A stretch of DNA of 12,213 nt from PCC-6802 sp031388585 (GTDB lineage: Bacteria; Cyanobacteriota; Cyanobacteriia; Pseudanabaenales; Pseudanabaenaceae). The translations under genes and the position numbers were made by a program. Within the stretch, counting starts at the first letter, position 1, and the number at the start of each line of letters is the position of its first letter. Under the pieces are notes generated by a model, which saw only the letters and a program-made list of their open reading frames with translations, ran no database searches and was not told where the DNA came from. Below are positions 6,594-12,213 of the stretch, one piece after another. The stretch is from positions 1 through 12,213 of the forward strand of contig JANMRU010000297.1 in the NCBI GenBank assembly GCA_031388585.1. The letters run 5' to 3'.

Positions 6594-8207
6594 ATGGTCA
6601 AGACAACTCAACAACAGACGTTCGATGCAATTGTGATTGGCTCTGGAATTGGTGGATTGACGGTTGCCGCGCTCCTATCTAAGCTTCATCACAAACGCGT
6701 TTTAGTACTAGAACAGCATTTCACTGCTGGAGGATTTACCCATACCTTTGAACGCAAGGGAAAATTTCATTGGGATGTGGGGCTGCACTATGTCGGTGAC
6801 ATGGGCGAGGGCGATACTGGCAAAGCGGTATTTGACTATCTTACGAATGGCAATTTGCGTTGGCACAAGATGCCCGACCCGTTTGAGAAATTTGTCTACC
6901 CTGACTTCACCTTTGAAGTCTTCTCTGACCCCAAGCGCTTTCAAGCCGATCTAATTCGGCGCTTTCCTTGCGAGCAGACAGCCATTCGGCGGTATTTTAA
7001 GGATGTCAAGAAAGCTGCATTTTGGTTTGGTGCCCATTCAATGCTGGAGTTATTTCCGATAGGGCTGCATCCTTTATTCAGGCGAGTCGTTCGTTATTGC
7101 GGTGCTATTGCTAGACAAACAACCCAGCAATATTTAGACAGAAATTTTCAAGATACCCACCTCAAAGCGCTACTGGTTTCTCAGTGGGGGGATTATGGCC
7201 TACCGCCACCCCAAAGTTGCTTTGGCATTCATAGTGTGATTGTGACCCATTATTTCAATGGGGGATGGTATCCCGTGGGTGGAGCAAAGGCGATCGCGCA
7301 AGCCATTATCCCTACCATTGAACAGGCGGGCGGTGTCGTCATTACCCAACGCCGAGTCACAGAAATCTTGCTGGAATCTGGGGTGGCAGTGGGAGTGAAA
7401 GCGCAAAACACGGCAAAGCCCGAGGCAGACTTGGAAACTTACTATTCGCCCGTTGTGGTGTCTGATGCCGGAGCTTTCAATACTTATCTGAAGCTGATTC
7501 CACCCAACTACCCGATTGCCGATCGCCATAAAATTCAAGCGTTTCCAAAAGGCACCAGTATGTTAACGGTGTACTTAGGGTTAAAAGAGAGTCCGCAACA
7601 ACTGGGGTTTCAAGGTGAAAATCATTGGATTTACACCACCTACGACCACGATGCCATTGCCCAAGATCCGCCCATCGCGTCAGATAAGTTGCCCAAATTT
7701 GGCTATCTTTCGTTTCCATCGCTGAAAGATCCATTGGCCAAAGGGCATACGGCAGAAATCATTGCCCACGTTGACTATGATTTCTTCTCACAGTGGCGGG
7801 AGCAATCCTGGAGACGACGAGGCGGCGATTACACTGAACTGAAAGCCCAAATTACCCAATCCCTGATTCAGTTAGTGGAGAGCCACTACCCTGGCTTTAA
7901 GAATTTAATTGAGTATGCCGAACTCTCGACCCCACTGACGGTGGAACACTTTGATGCCAGCGATCGCGGCGCTATCTACGGCATTCCCTGTATTCCTGAA
8001 CGACTGGATCAATCCTGGATCGGGGCTAGAACACCGATTAAAAACCTATACTTGACCGGAGCCGATACGTTTTCACTTGGCATTATGGGAGCGATGATGG
8101 GTGGCGTAAAAACAGCAGGTATTTTGAATGGAGCGTTGGGCTTTTTTAAGATTATGGCAACTATCATGCAAGAATCGGCTTTACGCAGCCGCTCTCACAA
8201 AACATAG
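6594..8207 (+). CDS. FAD-dependent oxidoreductase, RetSat/carotenoid-isomerase-like
   Basis: This 537-aa enzyme of the phytoene desaturase/CrtISO/RetSat flavoprotein group has an N-terminal Rossmann dinucleotide-binding motif, DAIVIGSGIGGLTVAALLSK (11-30), with the ribose-binding Glu40 in VLVLEQHFTAGGFTH. Next come the family-typical GLHYVGDMGEG, then THYFNGGWYPVGGAKAIAQA, VVVSDAGAFNTY, and the C-terminal flavin-binding NLYLTGADTFSLGIMGAMMG. The GLHYVG and NGGWYPxGGA features are closest to retinol 13,14-saturase-like proteins, so a carotenoid or retinoid-type polyene is a reasonable substrate guess. I start at ATG 6594, which has AGGAG five bases upstream; an in-frame TTG at 6579 is less likely. 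A TetR-like regulator controls it from the divergent side. Thirteen bases after its stop the attC-like site of the cassette array begins. Confidence 0.88.
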   Translation: MVKTTQQQTFDAIVIGSGIGGLTVAALLSKLHHKRVLVLEQHFTAGGFTHTFERKGKFHWDVGLHYVGDMGEGDTGKAVFDYLTNGNLRWHKMPDPFEKFVYPDFTFEVFSDPKRFQADLIRRFPCEQTAIRRYFKDVKKAAFWFGAHSMLELFPIGLHPLFRRVVRYCGAIARQTTQQYLDRNFQDTHLKALLVSQWGDYGLPPPQSCFGIHSVIVTHYFNGGWYPVGGAKAIAQAIIPTIEQAGGVVITQRRVTEILLESGVAVGVKAQNTAKPEADLETYYSPVVVSDAGAFNTYLKLIPPNYPIADRHKIQAFPKGTSMLTVYLGLKESPQQLGFQGENHWIYTTYDHDAIAQDPPIASDKLPKFGYLSFPSLKDPLAKGHTAEIIAHVDYDFFSQWREQSWRRRGGDYTELKAQITQSLIQLVESHYPGFKNLIEYAELSTPLTVEHFDASDRGAIYGIPCIPERLDQSWIGARTPIKNLYLTGADTFSLGIMGAMMGGVKTAGILNGALGFFKIMATIMQESALRSRSHKT

Positions 8208-8219
8208 GACTTGTTGTCT

Positions 8220-8308
8220 GGCTAACGTCTCTGGTCAGCGGCCGCTAGTAACCTCTCGAGCTCAACGAAGAAACTCTGTACGGTCGGTGTGCAACGGGAT
8301 TGTTAGAT
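8220..8308 (-). other. attC-like integron recombination site following the GNAT gene
   Basis: On the minus strand it begins ATCTAAC (8302-8308, matching RYYYAAC), which contains the GNAT stop codon, and ends GTTAGCC (8220-8226, one mismatch to GTTRRRY). The outer CTAAC/GTTAG arms and an inner stem, 8239-8244 with 8281-8286 (one G-T wobble), fold around a 36-base variable loop. The 89-base length is within the normal attC range. Its inner box, AGCGGC followed by TAACC, resembles that of the second site at 8980-9066. Confidence 0.6.
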
Positions 8309-8953
8309 GGAATTTTTACTAATTCTTGAATTACTAAGTATATAAAATACCTCTTGACTTCCTTGTCTTTTCTTTTCCACCTTCTCAAACTCTAGGTCGA
8401 ATTCCTCTGCTTTTTTTTCATCGATTTTATAAACATTGCTATCTTTATAAATCCATTTTTCGCCTTTTAGTGATTCTTCGATTAGTTCTTTTGCCAACAT
8501 TGCGCTTGGATATATTTCGTTTTCCAGCGATATATCGAATCTACTACTACTCTTAAACCCTAAGTTTACATAATTACTTGGATCTCCGAAAATTACTACC
8601 GCTTCGTATTTTAGTTCTTTTGCCTTTATAAATGAATGTTCTATAAGCTTTTTCCCAAAGCCTTTTCTTTGATACTCAGGAAGAATACTGACGGGACCAA
8701 ACGTCAAAATAGGTTTCTCTCTTCCGTTTCCACTTACTAATTTCGCTTTTGTATACATAATATTGCCGATTATTTTTTTATCTTTTTCAATTACATAATC
8801 CAATTCGGGAATGAAGTCTTTATGTTTTCTCATTACATGAACCAGATAATGCTCATTACAGCCAGGAAAATAGATATTCCAGAATGCCTTTCTTGTTAAT
8901 TCTTCTACGATTCTATAGTCTTCGCTTTTTTCATTGCGAATAATGTAATCCAT
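8303..8953 (-). CDS. GNAT-family N-acetyltransferase (gene-cassette borne)
   Basis: This 216-aa acetyl-CoA-dependent acyltransferase has an N-terminal strand-helix segment (MDYIIRNEKSEDYRIVEELT), the acetyl-CoA-binding motif A TFGPVSILPEYQRKGFGKKL (84-103, with the Q-x-x-G-x-G signature at 95-100), and GDPSNYVNLGF (123-133), the C-terminal GNAT motif. It resembles the YhbS-like group and carries an extra Lys/Glu-rich tail of about 80 residues. I chose ATG 8953 because AGGAGG lies four bases upstream; a longer frame to 9052 would run through the preceding attC site. Base use is strongly AT-rich and HIP1 is absent, unlike its neighbours, which suggests transfer. The stop lies inside an attC-like site, as in integron cassettes. 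The substrate is unknown; an antibiotic or a small metabolite is possible. Confidence 0.88.
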   Translation of the reverse strand: MDYIIRNEKSEDYRIVEELTRKAFWNIYFPGCNEHYLVHVMRKHKDFIPELDYVIEKDKKIIGNIMYTKAKLVSGNGREKPILTFGPVSILPEYQRKGFGKKLIEHSFIKAKELKYEAVVIFGDPSNYVNLGFKSSSRFDISLENEIYPSAMLAKELIEESLKGEKWIYKDSNVYKIDEKKAEEFDLEFEKVEKKRQGSQEVFYILSNSRISKNSI

Positions 8954-8979
8954 ATATCCTCCTACCGCCGAAGGTGTCC

Positions 8980-9066
8980 ATCTAACGGCTAAAGTGAGCG
9001 GCGGTAAATAACCTTGGCAACTCCACATGAAGCTTTTAACAGTCCGCTGCATTTGAATTGTTAGCT
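8980..9066 (-). other. attC-like integron recombination site between the two cassette genes
   Basis: On the minus strand it starts AGCTAAC (9060-9066), containing the stop of the upstream gene, and ends GTTAGAT (8980-8986, a full match to GTTRRRY). The two ends pair as CTAAC/GTTAG, and an inner stem AGCGG/CCGCT (8997-9001 with 9044-9048) follows. The arms between them are 10 and 11 bases, giving the one-base asymmetry (extrahelical base) typical of folded attC. The loop is 42 bases. It lies 26 bases upstream of the GNAT start. This is the clearer of the two sites. Confidence 0.7.
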
Positions 9067-9678
9067 CGGTAGCAACGACTGCATATCAGCTATATATTTC
9101 AGGTATTCTTTCCACCCAATAATTTTTATAATACTATGAGCTAAGTTCTCTTGAGGATATAGTGTAAGGGAAAACTGATCGCCACTGCTTATTGTAAGAT
9201 TGGCAAAGCAATTCTGCACAGGTTCCTTAAAACTGCCCTCTTCATAATGCAAGGACTGATTACGTCCCTGCCAAATCACGTTCTTTAATTTCTCAGTGCC
9301 GATGATCCTTCCATCAGGACATTTAACAAGATTGCCGTACACTTTTGATATTCCTTGCTTAGCAATTTGTAGTAAAGCTCCGCATAAAGCACCGATAGAA
9401 TCTTTCTTGGTATTATTTGATGATTCAAGCAGCATAATCTCTTCTTGTAAATCAGTAAACTCCTTCTGCTCCATAGCCCAATCCACAAAATTGGATTGCT
9501 GCTTTATCTCAACATCATCATTCCATTCTGAATCTCTAAATCGCTTGTATAAAAATTCTAGTTTAGGCTTCTTTTCTTCCGACAATAACTGAATCCGTGT
9601 AATCTCAATTTCCTCAGCGGTAATTATCTCAATTAATTTGCGAACTGCGTAATCTGTATCTATCAAATATTGATTCAC
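9061..9678 (-). CDS. Unrecognised cassette protein with HEPN-like R-x4-H motif
   Basis: I do not recognise this 205-aa protein as a named family. It is predicted soluble and mostly helical: an N-terminal helix pair with charged residues (EEIEITRIQLLSEEKK), a region DWAMEQKEFTDLQEEIMLLE, a helix SIGALCGALLQIAKQGI, then VIWQGRNQSLHYEEGSF. There Arg139 and His144 make the R-x4-H pattern that marks the active site of HEPN-fold RNases. The C-terminus runs IIKIIGWKEYLKYIADM. Translation likely starts at GTG 9678 with AGGA 11 bases upstream. The TAA is embedded in the attC-like site. AT-rich codon use and lack of HIP1 mark it as foreign. Defence or toxin RNase activity is a hypothesis only; no antitoxin partner is visible beside it. 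Confidence 0.75.
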   Translation of the reverse strand: MNQYLIDTDYAVRKLIEIITAEEIEITRIQLLSEEKKPKLEFLYKRFRDSEWNDDVEIKQQSNFVDWAMEQKEFTDLQEEIMLLESSNNTKKDSIGALCGALLQIAKQGISKVYGNLVKCPDGRIIGTEKLKNVIWQGRNQSLHYEEGSFKEPVQNCFANLTISSGDQFSLTLYPQENLAHSIIKIIGWKEYLKYIADMQSLLPS

Positions 9679-9760
9679 AATATCTAAGTCCTGTAAATTA
9701 TCTCAAATAATTTTAACTATCGCCGACAAATTGAGGGCTAACTATGTATTATACGGAAAA

Positions 9761-9883
9761 ATGCAGAATGTTGTTCTGAAACCCATTCTTAGGAATCGAG
9801 AAAATAAAAGTAACTACATCCCAGGAAAATCTAAATATGCTGATCGGGATAAAGCTGTCTCTGGAGAAGCATTAAAGTTTTGA
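9761..9883 (+). CDS. Small hypothetical ORF or gene remnant (40 aa)
   Basis: An ATG frame encodes 40 residues starting MQNVVLKPILRNREN and ending GKSKYADRDKAVSGEALKF. It is basic and polar and has no clear ribosome site. The relatively non-random, charged C-terminus suggests the end of a decayed gene, but no family is recognised. It may be a chance frame. Confidence 0.2.
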   Translation: MQNVVLKPILRNRENKSNYIPGKSKYADRDKAVSGEALKF

Positions 9884-9974
9884 TTAGGGTGAGTTTTTGG
9901 CAAAGTCTGACTAAACAAATCCAAGAAGATCGGTGTATGCTGATGGCTAAGGTTTTTTCTAACGAGGAGGTAAC

Positions 9975-10025
9975 TTGAAACCGACCCCTTCAAAGTTAAA
10001 AAAGCTAGCGATTACCAGTCACTAA
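9975..10025 (+). CDS. 16-codon ORF behind a strong ribosome site
   Basis: AGGAGG (9965-9970) is followed four bases later by TTG and the frame MKPTPSKLKKLAITSH, then TAA. The Shine-Dalgarno sequence is one of the best in the window, yet the frame is tiny. It could be a leader peptide or the surviving start of a lost gene. Nothing downstream continues it in frame. Confidence 0.25.
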   Translation: MKPTPSKLKKLAITSH

Positions 10026-10114
10026 CTTCTTAACAACCCGAAGGTTTAACTTAATTCAATTTTAGAAACGGACAGAAAATGCTTTGACCAGCTGATGTTT
10101 GTCCAGTGCTTATA

Positions 10115-10135
10115 CATATCTTACACGAAGATATG
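10115..10135. repeat. Perfect inverted repeat upstream of the replication gene
   Basis: CATATCTT and AAGATATG form perfect 8-bp arms around ACACG. It lies 116 bases before the leader ORF. It could be a Rep- or repressor-binding palindrome or an RNA hairpin; there is no T tract, so a terminator is unlikely. Confidence 0.45.
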
Positions 10136-10206
10136 AAGTAGGCAAGACTGTGTTGCAATTTTTTTTAAATTCAGCCCACAGACTTACTGGATAACCCTGT
10201 CTATTT

Positions 10207-10234
10207 CTTGATTGAAGCCGCTTCACCAATCAAG
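10207..10234. repeat. Stem-loop immediately upstream of the rep leader ORF
   Basis: CTTGATT (10207-10213) pairs with AATCAAG (10228-10234), and an inner GAAG/CTTC stem (10214-10217 with 10221-10224) closes a CCG loop, leaving a three-base bulge. It ends 16 bases before the leader ATG, next to its CAGGAA ribosome site. An RNA hairpin at this position could act in replication control; no T tract follows. Confidence 0.5.
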
Positions 10235-10250
10235 AGCAGGAAATATTTAA

Positions 10251-10328
10251 ATGTTTAAAAATTTATGGGTGTCTGCACAGGCAGGCAGGCTCGCTCGTTG
10301 CATCAAAGCAATTGGGAGGGCAGCATGA
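10251..10328 (+). CDS. 25-codon leader peptide overlapping the replication gene start
   Basis: The frame starts MFKNLWVSAQAG, ends CIKAIGRAA, and stops with a TGA that overlaps the replication-gene start as ATGA (10325-10328). CAGGAA lies about eight bases upstream of its ATG. The peptide is basic and small, and its sequence is probably less important than the act of translating it. Translationally coupled leader peptides upstream of rep genes are known from IncFII and IncI plasmids (tap-repA of R1, repY-repZ of ColIb-P9). It is inference that the same logic applies here; chance overlap remains possible. Confidence 0.4.
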   Translation: MFKNLWVSAQAGRLARCIKAIGRAA

Positions 10329-12213
10329 TTGCCCCCACTCAGGAAATCCCCAACACCTACAGCAGCAGTCGCGGTACATTTACCCCCACCAGAGCTAGCA
10401 ATCCTTGCCCCATCTGCAACGACATAACGGGCAAATGCCGTATCGTCAGCGATGACTTTGTGCTTTGCATGGCCTATCCCACCGATGCAGATGCTCAGGG
10501 ATGGCGCTATCTCGGCGAAACCCAAGGCGGCTACTACGCAGGTAAATATGTTGCCATACGAGCAGAATCTGAAGCGGAACAACAGCAGCGACGTGAAACC
10601 GCTCGCCTACTAGCAGCAGCACGACAAAAAGCAACGCAGCAGCGTTTTGCCCAACTACCCACGATCGCCCAACGAGATCGGCAATGGCGTGACTACCTAG
10701 CCAAATTAACGCTCAATGCCATAGATCGTGCGGAACTCCATAGACGCGGTTTCAGCGATGCTCAAATCGAGACAATTGGGTTTAAATCCATCGATGACGA
10801 TGGCTACATTACCCCCATCCGTAATCCCCAAGGGCTAATTATTGGCGCGCAGCTACGACGCGAGACAGGAAATAGTGGGCGCTATCGTTGGCACAAACCC
10901 TACGGCTGGGATATTCACTTACCCAATGGCGATGTACCGATCGCGTTTTACTGGCCTGATCTACATACTGCACCACAAGGAACGCCAGATCGGGTCGTAC
11001 TGGTCGAAGGTACGGGTGTAAAACCGGCTCTAGCGGCAAATACGTTGGGTATTCCTGCGATTGGGGCAGCAGGCGGTATCTTTACCGCTTCTAAATCTCT
11101 TTTACAGGAATATCTCAGCCAAATTGGTGCAATTCCTGGTACTACCAAAATTCTGATTGCACCTGATGCGGGTGATATTGCCAATCCTGCCGTGCTCAAA
11201 CGCTTGCAAAAAACGATCGCTTTGGTCAGATCGTTCGGCTATGAGATCGAAATCCTGTGGTGGGGACAATTTTCTACTAAGCAAGAGTGTGACATCGATG
11301 AGCTGGATGATGCAGCCGCAGGCATCTGGAACAGAATCGCCTACATATCGACCGATGAATTCTTTAAACTAGGGTCTCAGAACCAGCGGTGGAAGCTTCG
11401 GTTTCCAGCACTGTTGGCTAAGCTTTCACCCAAGCTAAAACCCTCATTAGGATTTGCAGCTAGACAACAGAGCGAGGCAGACGTAACAGAGTATCAACCA
11501 GGACAACGCCTCGATACTTGGGCTGATGCGGCTAAACAAGGATACAAGTACGTACTTGATACTAGTACCACTGGTTCCGGCAAAAGTTTCGATGCGGGTA
11601 GATCGACACCCGAATTATTCGGGGCAAGACAAGTCATATATATTTCAGATCAGCACCGTAACGTTACCACCTCCACGCTAACTTCATGGGCAGATCTCGA
11701 AGCCAGACATGGTGGACTCACTTTTGATGAAACTGGCAAGAAGCGACGGGCAAAACGCGGCGATCTCATAGTCGAGCCTGCCAATTGCGGGCGTGCTGAT
11801 GCGATCGCAGCACTCAGAGCCAAAGGTATAGATAGTAATGACAGTGACGTTGTTTGCCAAACTTGCCCCCTGCTCAATGCCTGTCGGCATTCTGAGGGAG
11901 ATGGCTACGGGTTTAAGTACGATCGCCGCGAAACTCTGGCACAGTCTAGACTGCGATCGCATCCTGCGAGTTTGCCCGATCGCTCTGAATTCGGCTATGA
12001 CAAAACTGTTCTGATTTGGGAGGAAGCCGATGCCAATTTCAGTACTAGCAAAAAACTTGATGTATTAGTTGGCGATGTCGATGACGCGATCGTGCATTTG
12101 TCCACTCAATCGCCTGAGCTTTTCCAGCAGTTACAGCCTTTGCTGACCGAGCTGCGTACTTTGCTGACGGGCAAGCAACCTAAATTTGGCTACGACTTGC
12201 GATCGCTCCGTCA
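10325..12213 (+). CDS. Plasmid replication protein, CyRepA-like (primase/TOPRIM plus helicase), partial
   Basis: An uninterrupted frame of 629 codons runs off the right edge. I start it at ATG 10325, preceded by GGGAGG; an in-frame ATG at 10265 lacks a ribosome site. In order it shows a Cys cluster CPICNDITGKC (Cys28, Cys31, Cys38, perhaps Cys48) of primase zinc-finger type, and a Gln/Arg-rich coiled region (about 80-110). A TOPRIM-like segment follows with RVVLVEGTGVKPALAA (Glu228) and LIAPDAGDI (Asp281, Asp284). A P-loop TTGSGKS (415-421) begins a helicase-like half, with a second Cys cluster CQTCPLLNAC (511-520) and a Walker B-like VLIWEEAD (562-569). This order resembles the large CyRepA-type replication initiators of cyanobacterial plasmids. 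HIP1 sites recur, unlike in the cassette region. It is probably the initiator of this replicon; the C-terminus is outside the window. Confidence 0.8.
   Translation, partial: MIAPTQEIPNTYSSSRGTFTPTRASNPCPICNDITGKCRIVSDDFVLCMAYPTDADAQGWRYLGETQGGYYAGKYVAIRAESEAEQQQRRETARLLAAARQKATQQRFAQLPTIAQRDRQWRDYLAKLTLNAIDRAELHRRGFSDAQIETIGFKSIDDDGYITPIRNPQGLIIGAQLRRETGNSGRYRWHKPYGWDIHLPNGDVPIAFYWPDLHTAPQGTPDRVVLVEGTGVKPALAANTLGIPAIGAAGGIFTASKSLLQEYLSQIGAIPGTTKILIAPDAGDIANPAVLKRLQKTIALVRSFGYEIEILWWGQFSTKQECDIDELDDAAAGIWNRIAYISTDEFFKLGSQNQRWKLRFPALLAKLSPKLKPSLGFAARQQSEADVTEYQPGQRLDTWADAAKQGYKYVLDTSTTGSGKSFDAGRSTPELFGARQVIYISDQHRNVTTSTLTSWADLEARHGGLTFDETGKKRRAKRGDLIVEPANCGRADAIAALRAKGIDSNDSDVVCQTCPLLNACRHSEGDGYGFKYDRRETLAQSRLRSHPASLPDRSEFGYDKTVLIWEEADANFSTSKKLDVLVGDVDDAIVHLSTQSPELFQQLQPLLTELRTLLTGKQPKFGYDLRSLR

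Larger units (their letters stand above)
9679..10250. other. Non-coding, AT-rich region upstream of the replication gene (possible origin and control region)
   Basis: No long reading frame, HIP1 octamer or clear tandem iteron array is present. It holds two strong inverted repeats (10115-10135 and 10207-10234), two tiny ORFs (9761-9883 and 9975-10025) and an isolated GGCTAAC at 9738-9744 identical to the end of the attC site at 8220-8226. Being next to a Rep-like gene it is the best place in this window for a replication origin or copy-number control RNA, which is inference. Confidence 0.45.

Noticed and set aside
8954..9052. N-terminal extension of the GNAT frame
   Set aside because: It would translate the attC-like site; the ATG at 8953 has an AGGAGG at good spacing and begins the conserved fold.
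8220..9678. CRISPR array or transposon instead of cassettes
   Set aside because: There are no short direct repeats with unique spacers and no transposase; the two repeated sites have attC features and include stop codons.
9711..9744. A third attC or attI at the outer edge of the cassette array (GGCTAAC at 9738 and TTAAC...GCCGAC nearby)
   Set aside because: No matching partner arm or L-box like those in the two good sites was found within 150 bases; only isolated half-site-like heptamers.
10084..10116. TTGACC...TATACA as a promoter for the rep transcript
   Set aside because: The 21-base spacing is too long for a confident sigma-70 promoter.
10247..11962. Several minus-strand frames opposite the replication gene
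   Set aside because: They are short, overlap one another and lie opposite a continuous 629-codon frame with recognisable motifs.

Overview
The window looks like part of a cyanobacterial plasmid or other large extrachromosomal element. The octamer GCGATCGC (HIP1, a cyanobacterial signature) recurs in most genes. The gene set is plasmid-like: a parA-parB partition operon, a stand-alone tyrosine recombinase catalytic domain, and at the right end a large open frame resembling cyanobacterial CyRepA-type plasmid replication proteins. The species cannot be named from sequence alone.

Left arm (1-2807, minus strand): an operon for a MacAB/DevBCA-like tripartite exporter in the order membrane fusion protein, FtsX-type permease, ATPase; only the first 29 codons of the ATPase are present. 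Between this operon and the divergent parA lies a 110-bp MITE-like element with 11-bp terminal inverted repeats and GC-rich hairpins. Next come parA and parB (3091-4774), one base apart. ParA lacks the signature lysine of its deviant Walker A motif, and ParB has no recognisable canonical central HTH. Convergent with them is a 182-aa tyrosine recombinase (4881-5429). Its leader carries a perfect palindrome, ACTTCGTA-N12-TACGAAGT, with the same core arms and spacing as loxP. Together these suggest a partition plus multimer-resolution block.

Middle (5430-8207): a decayed intergenic stretch with a probable acetyltransferase remnant, then a TetR-family repressor divergent from a RetSat/carotenoid-isomerase-like FAD oxidoreductase. 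The short region between them holds overlapping divergent promoters and two copies of a 15-bp imperfect palindrome, which suggests autoregulation and control of the oxidoreductase.

Cassette array (8220-9678, minus strand): two AT-rich genes without HIP1, a GNAT acetyltransferase and an unrecognised protein with a HEPN-like R-x4-H motif. Each ends with its stop codon inside an attC-like recombination site. I read this as a two-cassette CALIN (attC array without an integron integrase in view), an unexpected element for a cyanobacterial replicon.

Right arm (9679-12213): about 570 bp of AT-rich non-coding DNA with two strong inverted repeats and a few tiny ORFs, then a 25-codon leader ORF overlapping the replication gene by ATGA. 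This arrangement suggests translational coupling and copy-number control. The replication protein (629 codons to the window end) combines an N-terminal Cys cluster, a TOPRIM-like segment and a P-loop helicase segment with an embedded Cys cluster.
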